8,791 nucleotides of DNA from Prochloron sp. SP5CPC1. Its GTDB lineage: Bacteria; Cyanobacteriota; Cyanobacteriia; Cyanobacteriales; Prochloraceae. A program made the translations under genes and the position numbers. The DNA lies in contig JACONB010000098.1 in NCBI GenBank assembly GCA_014323965.1, positions 1 to 8,791 on the forward strand. Direction: 5' to 3'. Under the pieces are notes generated by a model that was not told where the DNA came from, did no database searches, and saw only the letters and a program-made list of their open reading frames with translations. Shown piece after piece: positions 1 through 5,572 of the stretch (its first letter is position 1; the number at the start of each line of letters is the position of its first letter).

Positions 1-911
1 TATTTATGAAAGATATTTTCCCCAAAGCTAAACTATTGTGCTACTATGAATGGTTCTACCATGCTCACGGCAGTGATGCGGATTTTGACCCCACAGATCC
101 CATTAATGAGGACGCCGAAGCCAGAATTAGGATTAAAAATGCCCCAATTTTAATTGATTTGTATAGCTGCGATCGGGGACTTGCTCCCACCTCTTGGCAA
201 CAGCAGCAATTTCCCGTTGAATTTCGGCGCAAAATTATCGTTCGTCACGACGGTGTAGACACGGACTATTTTAAACCCAAACCGGGAGCAAAATTAGTGT
301 TGCCAGAAATAAATTTAAATTTATCCCATGTCCAAGAAATTGTCACCTACGCAACGCGGGGAATGGAACCCTATCGTGGTTTTCCCCAGTTTATGGAAGC
401 AGCCGCATTAATACAACAGCAACGACCAAATTGTCATATCATAGTGGTAGGACAAGATAGGGTAGCCTACGGGAAGCAGCTACCGGAAGGACAAAGTTAT
501 AAGCAGTTAATGTTAGAAAAATTGTCTTTCGATTTATCTCGCTTACATTTTACCGGCTTACTGCCTTATAATCAATACTTGCAAGTTTTGCAAGCTTCCT
601 CCGTCCACGTTTATCTCACCCGCCCTTTTGTGTTATCTTGGTCCATGTTAGAAGCAATGGCGACAGGGTGCTTGATAGTAGCTTCCAACACCCCACCAGT
701 GCTAGAATTTATTAAAGACGGTTTTAACGGTTTGTTGGTAGACTTCTTTTCCCCAGAAGAAATTGCCACTCGCGTTAGTGAAGCATTGGATAAACCGGAA
801 GCTATGACGGAAATTCGTGCTAAAGCCAGAGAGAAAATTGAGAAAAAATATGCTTTAGCCGACTTGTTGCCCAAACATATCCAATGGTTAAAAGAGGAAG
901 CAAGGCGGTAA
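1..911 (+). CDS. Glycosyltransferase family 4-like protein (5' end outside the window)
   Basis: This is the C-terminal part of a GT-B fold glycosyltransferase, probably transferring a nucleotide-activated sugar in surface polysaccharide or lipid glycan synthesis in the cytoplasm. The frame is open to the window edge; the ATG at 6 is only the first visible Met. The 301 residues from there lack most of an N-terminal Rossmann domain, as a full GT4 enzyme is usually about 380–420 aa. The segment VRHDGVDTDYF (79–89) is the usual linker into the C-terminal domain. The donor-binding side shows YATRGMEPYRGF (115–126), IIVVGQD (145–151), HFTGLLPY (181–188) and MLEAMATGCLIVAS (214–227). The EX7E motif keeps its second Glu (E215), but F208 stands where the first would be. 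The next gene begins 30 bp downstream, so the two probably share a transcript. The sugar and acceptor cannot be told. Confidence 0.85.
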   Translation, partial: FMKDIFPKAKLLCYYEWFYHAHGSDADFDPTDPINEDAEARIRIKNAPILIDLYSCDRGLAPTSWQQQQFPVEFRRKIIVRHDGVDTDYFKPKPGAKLVLPEINLNLSHVQEIVTYATRGMEPYRGFPQFMEAAALIQQQRPNCHIIVVGQDRVAYGKQLPEGQSYKQLMLEKLSFDLSRLHFTGLLPYNQYLQVLQASSVHVYLTRPFVLSWSMLEAMATGCLIVASNTPPVLEFIKDGFNGLLVDFFSPEEIATRVSEALDKPEAMTEIRAKAREKIEKKYALADLLPKHIQWLKEEARR

Positions 912-941
912 ATTTTATGTTACTGTTTGGTAAATTATAAC

Positions 942-2114
942 ATGGTAAAAATCTCTTGGTGTGATAAAATAGCTCAAATACCCAAAGCAGAATGGGATAC
1001 TCTCGCCCAGCCCTTAAAAACCCCCTTTCTGGAGTGGGAATGGCTGAATAACCTGGAGACTTCTGGGAGTGTTACAGCTCGTAATGGTTGGCAACCTTGT
1101 CACCTCATTATACGACGAAGTCTTAAACTGATTGCAGCGGCCCCCCTTTATCTTAAAGGTCATAGTTACGGAGAATTTGTCTTCGATCACCAGTGGGCTG
1201 ACTTATCCTATCGCTTAGGACGAGAATATTATCCCAAAATGCTGGGCATGACTCCCTTTACCCCCGCAGAAGGGTATCGCTTTTTAATCTCCCCTGAGGA
1301 AAATGAAAGGGAAATTACGAAAATAATGGTCAAGGAGATAGACAATTTCTGCTCGCGGAACCAAATTTCCAGTTGTAATTTCCTCTTTGTGGATCCAGAC
1401 TGGAAAGAAATCATGTTAGACTGGGGTTATAGTCCTTGGTTACATCACAGTTATATTTGGAGCAACAAAAACTTTGGTACTTTTGACGATTATTTAAAAA
1501 TCTTCAATACTAACCAACGACGCAATATTAAACGGGAACGGAAAGCGGTAGGAAAATCTGGGTTAGAATTGGCAGTTTTGACTGGGAAAGACATTCCCCA
1601 ACACTTGTTTCCTCTCATCTATCGTTTCTATAGTAGCACCTGTGATAAGTTTTATTGGGGAAGCAAGTATCTAACTCGCCAGTTTTTTACCCAACTTTAT
1701 CCCAATTATCAGCAGCGGGTAATGCTGGTGGTAGCATATGAGGAAGGGAAGGATATCAAGTCTCCTGTGGGAATGTCTTTCTTTTTGAGAAAAGGCCATC
1801 GCCTCTATGGACGTTATTGGGGGTGTTTGGAAGAATATAACTGTCTCCATTTTGAAGCTTGTTACTACAAACCCATTGAATTTAGTATCAAAGAAAATAT
1901 CCAAATATTTGACCCTGGTGCCGGAGGAAGTCATAAGCGAAGGAGGGGTTTTCCCGCAACTGGCAACTACAGTCTACACCGCTTTTATGACTCACGCATG
2001 AGTCAGATACTGCGTACCTATATAGGTAAGATTAATGAAGCGGAGCAAGAAGAAATTGACGCTATCAATAATGATTTACCTTTCAGCAAGGCTAAAATTG
2101 AACTCCCCCTGTAG
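942..2114 (+). CDS. FemAB/GNAT-superfamily protein of the DUF482 (PF04339) type
   Basis: A 390-residue protein resembling the DUF482 family, described in Pfam as peptidoglycan biosynthesis/recognition and related to FemAB and GNAT acyltransferases. No reaction is firmly established for the family. Family-like motifs are NQRRNIKRER (191–200), YGRYWG (289–294), LHFE (302–305) just before a Cys-Tyr-Tyr, and DPGAGGSHKRRRGF (324–337), the counterpart of the usual GAQGEHKxxRGF signature. No signal peptide or membrane segment is seen, so it is likely cytoplasmic. I chose the ATG at 942. A TTG five codons earlier (927) is also in frame, but neither has a clear Shine-Dalgarno sequence. It follows the glycosyltransferase closely, which suggests a shared role in envelope or exopolysaccharide modification (inference). 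Repeat DNA starts about 20 bp after its stop. Confidence 0.8.
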   Translation: MVKISWCDKIAQIPKAEWDTLAQPLKTPFLEWEWLNNLETSGSVTARNGWQPCHLIIRRSLKLIAAAPLYLKGHSYGEFVFDHQWADLSYRLGREYYPKMLGMTPFTPAEGYRFLISPEENEREITKIMVKEIDNFCSRNQISSCNFLFVDPDWKEIMLDWGYSPWLHHSYIWSNKNFGTFDDYLKIFNTNQRRNIKRERKAVGKSGLELAVLTGKDIPQHLFPLIYRFYSSTCDKFYWGSKYLTRQFFTQLYPNYQQRVMLVVAYEEGKDIKSPVGMSFFLRKGHRLYGRYWGCLEEYNCLHFEACYYKPIEFSIKENIQIFDPGAGGSHKRRRGFPATGNYSLHRFYDSRMSQILRTYIGKINEAEQEEIDAINNDLPFSKAKIELPL

Positions 2115-2132
2115 GTAATATCGTAGCTAGTT

Positions 2133-2166
2133 AATTGTAGGTTGGGTTGAGAAACGAAACCCAACA
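2133..2166. repeat. Left arm of a cyanobacterial palindromic (MITE-like) repeat
   Basis: The segment carries GTAGGTTGGGTTG followed by GAAACCCAACA-type sequence. It folds into a hairpin with an 8-bp stem (gttgggtt 2141–2148 with aacccaac 2158–2165) and a 9-nt loop. Bases 2133–2149 match the reverse complement of 4714–4730 at 16 of 17 positions. Sequences of this style are scattered between genes in many cyanobacteria. No T tract follows, so I do not call it a terminator. Confidence 0.7.
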
Positions 2167-2256
2167 CCCAAACCTCGCGCCCACCGAGTAGGCGCAAAGG
2201 GACGCAATTACACCCCAACTGCCCGATAGCACCGTCTCCCTTAATTCCTTCGCTGT

Positions 2257-2272
2257 CTTTGCGTCTTTGCGT
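2257..2272. repeat. Tandem octamer CTTTGCGT x2 within a dispersed repeat
   Basis: Two exact head-to-tail copies of CTTTGCGT. A related CGCAAAGGGACGCA sequence lies in inverted orientation about 60 bp upstream (near 2193). CTTTGCGTCTTTGCGTG-like strings are a familiar dispersed element in cyanobacterial intergenic DNA (general knowledge, not checked). Together with the arms at 2133–2166 and 2288–2304 it makes up the 150-bp non-coding stretch after the DUF482 gene. Confidence 0.5.
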
Positions 2273-2554
2273 GACCAAAGTGAATTATGTTGGGTTTTGC
2301 TATCCCTCCAAGTACTTATATATCGAGATGAAGAGAATAAATGGGTAGGAGAATGCCCTAGCTTACCTGGTTGCATTAGTCAGGGTAAAACCAAAGAAGA
2401 GACGATCGCCAATATCAAAGAAGCAATTAATTTATATATCTCTGTCTTGGAAGAAGATAATCTATCTGTACCGGAAGAAAATTTTGTTGGGCAATTTTAT
2501 TTTAAAAACTCCCAAACGTCTGTAAAAACAAAATTATCAAACGTCTTGATGTAA
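2267..2554 (+). CDS. HicB-like antitoxin domain, probably a decayed remnant
   Basis: The core reads as a HicB/UPF0150 domain: VLIYRDEENKWVGECPSLPG, then CISQGKTKEETIANIKEAI and LEEDNLSVPEENF. This is the classic small partner of HicA mRNA interferases. Only the middle looks genuine. Upstream there is no in-frame ATG, only TTG at 2267 or 2297, both inside repeat DNA. Family members usually start just before the VLIY segment. Downstream, likeness to the family stops at about VPEENF (near 2485), and the frame then reads 58 bp antisense through the end of the endonuclease gene. No hicA lies beside it. The frame itself has no internal stop, so a translated 60–95 aa protein is possible. I favour a remnant broken by the repeat on the left and the restriction-modification genes on the right. 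The start is undetermined. Confidence 0.5.
   Translation: MRDQSELCWVLLSLQVLIYRDEENKWVGECPSLPGCISQGKTKEETIANIKEAINLYISVLEEDNLSVPEENFVGQFYFKNSQTSVKTKLSNVLM
2288..2304. repeat. Inner repeat arm, 17-bp direct copy of 4694–4710
   Basis: TGTTGGGTTTTGCTATC here is identical to 4694–4710. At the right-hand site the sequence continues into the outer arm CAACCCAACCTAC. Here it breaks off and runs straight into HicB-like coding sequence. This suggests that the repeat replaced the true 5' end of that gene. Confidence 0.65.
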
Positions 2555-3366
2555 TTTTTCAATATTTGTTCCGTAATCATGTTGGGACGAATATCACAAT
2601 AATAAACACCATCAAGTGGATTTAGTTTAACTGTGTACCCTTTGAAGTGGCCAGTCAGAAAAGTGCTATTAATGCCATATTTCCCTTCTTTTCCTTTTCT
2701 TTGTACGTCATTCAAAAAAATAGCAAAGTGAGGGATATCTGTATCTGTAAGTTTGTTATATAAAAATTTGTCTATGAATATCTTGTCTATTCTATCTTTG
2801 CTTGATGTTTTCACAGAACCAATTGCTTTTGTTTCTGAATCCACCTGAACTATCAGATCGTGTTGATAGTTCATTTTAAATGCCATTTCTCCATCCAGTT
2901 TAACAGGTACTGATATGGTTCCTTCTGTAACACTAACTCCAATTTCCGAGATTATCAGCCTGATAAATCTTTCAAAAAGATCGCCATTAATTTTTCGTGC
3001 TGTATTCGATTTCTTGGCTGGCAACGCATCAAGGGCTGCCCCTATACATTGTTGTGCGGTATAAATAGTTCTATTTACTATCTCTCTATTTGCTTTGCTA
3101 TCACTACCTCTGATGTCACTAAGTATTGTTAAGAAGTCCTTGCTTTCTCTTTCAAATTCCTCAAAACTATACATGAGGTTTGAGTTTATTGGTCTGGTTA
3201 CATTGTAGGTTCCCTCTTGTTTGTATTGAAAAAATTGATAATGATTTTCATTTCTTGAAACAATCACTGCTTGCAAGTTTGTTTTGATAAATTCCAGGTA
3301 ATTAAGTGCAAGTTTAATAAAAAGTTCTTTATTGCAGGCATCAGTAACCAATTCTTTGAGATTCAT
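2497..3366 (-). CDS. Putative type II restriction endonuclease (PD-(D/E)XK-like)
   Basis: A 289-residue protein encoded directly after a DNA methyltransferase and overlapping it by 4 nt (ATGA), so it is probably translationally coupled. Position is the main argument for calling it the cognate endonuclease. The sequence agrees: NGDLFERF (128–135) resembles the helix with a conserved Glu that precedes many PD-(D/E)XK cores. HDLIVQVD (169–176) supplies a candidate metal-binding Asp (D170). GSVKTSSKDR (183–192) fits the strand carrying the catalytic Lys (K186), with Ser at the usual Glu/Asp position; similar xLKT(S/T)xxxR(W) strings occur in several type II enzymes. Length is normal for such enzymes. 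No signal peptide or membrane segment is visible. I do not recognise the specificity. The gene is visibly AT-richer than the flanking core genes, as expected for acquired DNA. An unrelated coupled protein cannot be excluded. Confidence 0.65.
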   Translation of the reverse strand: MNLKELVTDACNKELFIKLALNYLEFIKTNLQAVIVSRNENHYQFFQYKQEGTYNVTRPINSNLMYSFEEFERESKDFLTILSDIRGSDSKANREIVNRTIYTAQQCIGAALDALPAKKSNTARKINGDLFERFIRLIISEIGVSVTEGTISVPVKLDGEMAFKMNYQHDLIVQVDSETKAIGSVKTSSKDRIDKIFIDKFLYNKLTDTDIPHFAIFLNDVQRKGKEGKYGINSTFLTGHFKGYTVKLNPLDGVYYCDIRPNMITEQILKNYIKTFDNFVFTDVWEFLK

Positions 3367-4280
3367 CTAATAGAGTTCCTTCTTTTTTCGTTTGCTTTAT
3401 CAAACTCGATCCAATCATCTTTTGTTTTTCTTTGAACATTCTCAAGCCGTTTAATTGCCCAGTTATTATATTTGGACTCTATTTCACAACCAAGCCATTT
3501 TCTACTCAACTGTTCCGCAACAACTAATGTAGTTCCAGAGCCAGAAAATGGATCAATGATAAGATCTCCTTCATTTGAAGAAGCTAGTACAAACTTTCTC
3601 ACCAGTTCTTCGGGTTTCTGTGTTGGGTGTGGTGTTGTTTCACCCATTCCATTACATGTAGTTGGAACTTCTATAACATCTTTTGGTTTCGCACCCTTTG
3701 GATGAGGAACCCATAGGTCTTTTCCCTTGCCGTTGTTTCCATATTGGCTAGATTCAGCTTGTGGGTGCGATGGATATTTCAAGGTATGTCTTCCATAGGG
3801 TATACGAACATCATCAATATTAAATGTTTGTTTTTTGCTTTTTCGGAAATGCAATAAACTTTCATGAGATCTTCCCCAATCATTCCCCAAATTTGCTTTA
3901 TTTTTGTAATGCCAAACAATCCACCTGCATGATTTAAAGTATTTCATTGAAGGATGCTTTAGATCGGCTAGAATTTCCGAGAATCCACAAACATATAATG
4001 TTCCAGTTTTCTTTAAAACTCTTGAGGCTTCTTTGATCCATTTGATAGACCATTCAATATATCTTTCTTGACTATCAAATTTATCCCAATCAGCTTTATT
4101 TATATTATAAGGAGGATCGGCAAATATGAGATTTGCGCTTTCTGTTTCCAGTGACTGTAGCCATTTAATACTATCACCTTGATAAAGACTTCCGTTCTTC
4201 TGCTCGTAAATTAGACTAAACGGCTCTTGTTTGTTAGCCTTGCTTATTTTATTTTGCCTTGGCGTATCAAATACGTTCAT
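3363..4280 (-). CDS. Type II site-specific DNA amino-methyltransferase (beta class, N6_N4_Mtase family)
   Basis: A 305-residue S-adenosylmethionine-dependent methyltransferase that modifies an exocyclic amino group (N6-adenine or N4-cytosine), presumably protecting host DNA from the adjacent endonuclease. The catalytic motif IV, ADPPYNI (54–60), is N-terminal and the AdoMet-binding motif I, DPFSGSGTT (243–251), is C-terminal. This is the beta-class order. TLYVCGF (94–100) and HPTQKP (218–223) are further family landmarks, and the region between them, including NLGNDWGRSHE and HPQAESSQYGN, probably contains target recognition. DPPY slightly favours N6-adenine, but this is not decisive. The target sequence cannot be read from the protein. 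It overlaps the upstream HicB-like gene by 14 nt and the endonuclease by 4 nt. Length and all core motifs look intact, so it is probably active. Confidence 0.92.
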   Translation of the reverse strand: MNVFDTPRQNKISKANKQEPFSLIYEQKNGSLYQGDSIKWLQSLETESANLIFADPPYNINKADWDKFDSQERYIEWSIKWIKEASRVLKKTGTLYVCGFSEILADLKHPSMKYFKSCRWIVWHYKNKANLGNDWGRSHESLLHFRKSKKQTFNIDDVRIPYGRHTLKYPSHPQAESSQYGNNGKGKDLWVPHPKGAKPKDVIEVPTTCNGMGETTPHPTQKPEELVRKFVLASSNEGDLIIDPFSGSGTTLVVAEQLSRKWLGCEIESKYNNWAIKRLENVQRKTKDDWIEFDKANEKRRNSIR

Positions 4281-4464
4281 AACCTATCTTTTTTTCTCCA
4301 GAATAGTCTTCAATATGTAACCAAATGGCATCTTTAATATTGTCTATTGTTTCCTCATAGGAATCTCCCTGAGTATAACACCCCTGGAAAGCTGGACAAT
4401 AGGCGAAGTACCCGTCACTGTCTTTTTCGAGAACTACTGGGAAAACAAATTTATTTTTTTCCAT
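4267..4464 (-). CDS. HicB-like small protein, first gene of the restriction-modification operon
   Basis: A 65-residue protein matching the HicB/UPF0150 fold: FVFPVVLEKDSDGYFAYCPA, then FQGCYTQGDSYEETIDNIKDAI. It has only the partial RNase H-like domain. The C-terminal ribbon-helix-helix or HTH that many HicB antitoxins use to bind their promoter is absent. I chose the ATG at 4464 because a strong AAAGGGAG ribosome site lies 5 nt upstream; an in-frame ATG nine codons earlier has none. Its stop lies inside the methyltransferase reading frame (14-nt overlap), which suggests translational coupling. No hicA is found on either strand nearby. It could be a solitary HicB, a leftover antitoxin, or a regulator or partner of the restriction-modification pair; the last is speculation based on position alone. 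Confidence 0.75.
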   Translation of the reverse strand: MEKNKFVFPVVLEKDSDGYFAYCPAFQGCYTQGDSYEETIDNIKDAIWLHIEDYSGEKKIGYERI

Positions 4465-4469
4465 TGCTT

Positions 4470-4477
4470 CTCCCTTT
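4470..4477 (-). promoter_or_regulatory. Ribosome binding site fixing the HicB-like start
   Basis: On the minus strand AAAGGGAG sits 5 nt before the ATG at 4464. It is one of the few strong Shine-Dalgarno sequences in the window. It decides the start of the HicB-like gene and probably drives translation of the coupled operon. Confidence 0.7.
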
Positions 4478-4507
4478 TGATATAATATCACATCCGGTTA
4501 AATGCTT

Positions 4508-4535
4508 ATAATAAAAAATTTCATATTTTGGTCAA
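4508..4535 (-). promoter_or_regulatory. Candidate sigma70-type promoter of the restriction-modification operon
   Basis: On the minus strand TTGACC (4535–4530) is followed after 16 nt by TATTAT (4513–4508), a good match to -35 and -10 consensus boxes. The -10 box lies about 40 bp upstream of the HicB-like ATG. The region is very AT-rich, so chance matches are expected; a second TATTAT lies at 4487–4482. Confidence 0.45.
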
Positions 4536-4608
4536 TTATACGGATATGATCTAATTATATTGAATGAGTATTTGTACTTAGGCATGGTGGGTAATGAACA
4601 GATTTATC

Positions 4609-4631
4609 TATAATTGTATCAACAAATTATA
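4609..4631. repeat. AT-rich hairpin in the gap between comB and the HicB-like gene
   Basis: TATAATT (4609–4615) pairs with AATTATA (4625–4631) around a 9-nt loop. Further out, GGTGGGTAATG (from about 4587) and CATTATTGCCTACC (to about 4647) are imperfect inverted partners. It may be an old, degraded palindromic repeat. The gap 4465–4782 otherwise holds the promoter and ribosome site listed here and the repeat at 4665–4730. I see no gene in it. Confidence 0.3.
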
Positions 4632-4664
4632 ACATTATTGCCTACCCTTGGGCCCACTGTCGGG

Positions 4665-4730
4665 GAACGAAACCCAACAACCAAGGAGACTTGTGTTGGG
4701 TTTTGCTATCGCGCAACCCAACCTACGATT
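4665..4730. repeat. Right copy of the palindromic (MITE-like) repeat
   Basis: Inner arms AAACCCAACA (4670–4679) and TGTTGGGTTT (4694–4703) form a perfect 10-bp stem around a 14-nt loop. TGTTGGGTTTTGCTATC (4694–4710) repeats the string at 2288. The outer arm CAACCCAACCTAC (4714–4726) is the exact inverse of GTAGGTTGGGTTG at 2137–2149. An alternative 8-bp hairpin (4695–4702 with 4715–4722) is also possible. The matching left outer arm is missing here, just as the right outer arm is missing at the left site. Confidence 0.7.
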
Positions 4731-4782
4731 GCTTTGGATGTGATTATTAGTTGTCTACTATAATTAATAAAATAACTTATAC

Positions 4783-5499
4783 CTAAAGAGCCACCAATAC
4801 TCCCGGCTGCTTTTGAATAGGAACAACCTCAAGAATATCAGTTTCGGCGCAAAATCGCAAATCTGCCTCACAATTTAACCGTAACAAACGCTGTCCATGG
4901 GTAGACTGGCGAAACATATCCAAAAGCCGATTTTCCCACTGGGAATAAAGGGCGATCGCAGCAATAACTTCATCATTGCCCACTTCCATTATATGGGACA
5001 GCGCCCCAGCGATCGCCCCAGCACAAGCAGTATCTTCGAGGGAATAGCCCCCTTCCCAACCAGATCCCACCAACCAAACCACCTCCGGTTGTTTCTGTCC
5101 CAAATAGTCCACGACTGCTTGACGATTGATTTGGGCAGCAGTTAAAACCAAAGGAGCACTCTGCACTCGTTCTAGAGCGCGGGTTCCATTAGTAGTAGTG
5201 AGGAACAATCTTTTCCCCTTCACTAATTCTGAGGTACAGTCTAGGGGAGAATTGCCCAAGTCGCAACCCTCTAATTGCTTCCCCCCTCGTTCTCCCGCCC
5301 GCAGACGCTTATTCCTGGGCCATTTTTCGCTCTCTGACCTGAGTAAGTCCATGTTACTAAAAGCTTGCACTGCTTCAGCCCCACCATGCAAAGCAGTTGC
5401 TATAGTAGTAGTAGCCCGCAAAACATCAATGACTACGGCGCAATGAGGTAAACTATCTGTTGGTGTAAGTTCCGGAGTGTGATAAACAAATATTTTCAA
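4783..5499 (-). CDS. comB: 2-phosphosulfolactate phosphatase family protein (ComB)
   Basis: A 238-residue protein of the ComB family. The archaetypal enzyme is a Mg2+-dependent acid phosphatase that converts 2-phosphosulfolactate to sulfolactate in coenzyme M synthesis. Family motifs are VVIDVLRATTT (22–32), GERGGKQLEGCDLGNSP (69–85), TTTNGTRAL (101–109) and GSGWEGGYSLEDTACAG (145–161). The start is set by homology: members usually begin M-K-x-F-V-Y-H-T-P-E, which places it at a TTG (5499) without a clear ribosome site. The frame stays open to an ATG at 5610, but that would add 37 atypical residues and overlap the divergent GNAT gene. Cyanobacteria are not known to make coenzyme M, so the physiological substrate is uncertain. 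Length and core motifs look intact. It contains both HIP1 octamers in the window and is divergent from the GNAT gene. Confidence 0.9.
   Translation of the reverse strand: MKIFVYHTPELTPTDSLPHCAVVIDVLRATTTIATALHGGAEAVQAFSNMDLLRSESEKWPRNKRLRAGERGGKQLEGCDLGNSPLDCTSELVKGKRLFLTTTNGTRALERVQSAPLVLTAAQINRQAVVDYLGQKQPEVVWLVGSGWEGGYSLEDTACAGAIAGALSHIMEVGNDEVIAAIALYSQWENRLLDMFRQSTHGQRLLRLNCEADLRFCAETDILEVVPIQKQPGVLVAL
4952..4959. other. HIP1 octamer GCGATCGC
   Basis: One of two copies of the palindromic octamer that is highly over-represented in many cyanobacterial genomes. It supports the taxonomic call. Confidence 0.8.
5009..5016. other. HIP1 octamer GCGATCGC
   Basis: Second copy, 57 bp from the first and also inside comB. 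None is seen inside the restriction-modification genes. Confidence 0.8.
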
Positions 5500-5525
5500 G
5501 GTTAATGCTATCCCAATGGTAAAGG

Positions 5526-5548
5526 TTGGTGGAACCAGCCACCACCAA
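5526..5548. promoter_or_regulatory. Inverted repeat in the comB/GNAT divergent gap
   Basis: TTGGTGG (5526–5532) and CCACCAA (5542–5548) are perfect inverted copies 9 nt apart. A tighter TGGTGG/CCACCA hairpin with a 6-nt loop is an alternative. It sits in the 73-bp region that must hold both divergent promoters, so an operator is possible. No clear -35/-10 pair is seen for either gene. Low-complexity TGG/CCA sequence makes chance pairing fairly likely. Confidence 0.3.
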
Positions 5549-5572
5549 TAAAAGCTATCATAAATATGGAAA

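Larger units (their letters stand above)
2133..4730. mobile_element. Repeat-bracketed restriction-modification islet (inferred boundaries)
   Basis: The block holds the HicB-like, methyltransferase and endonuclease genes plus a HicB-like remnant. It is bounded by 17-bp inverted arms that differ at one position (2133–2149 and 4714–4730). It is AT-richer than its flanks and contains no HIP1 octamer, while the adjoining comB has two. There is no transposase or integrase and no convincing target duplication. I infer acquired DNA edged by common short repeats, not a proven transposon. Confidence 0.35.

Noticed and set aside
2018..2376. Two minus-strand open frames across the DUF482 end and the repeat region
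   Set aside because: They read antisense through the DUF482 gene, dispersed repeats and the HicB-like core. Their peptides come from CTTTGCGT-type repeat sequence and show no domain.
4670..4703. 10-bp perfect stem as a transcription terminator for comB
   Set aside because: On the comB strand no T tract follows the stem, and the sequence is better explained as part of a dispersed palindromic repeat found in related form at 2137–2304.
2137..4726. Classical insertion sequence or transposon
   Set aside because: There is no transposase or integrase frame and no convincing target-site duplication beside the inverted arms. Only a repeat-bracketed islet can be supported.
4465..4782. A hicA toxin gene upstream of the HicB-like gene
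   Set aside because: No frame on either strand of this AT-rich gap gives a HicA-like protein, and there is no suitable small open frame downstream either.
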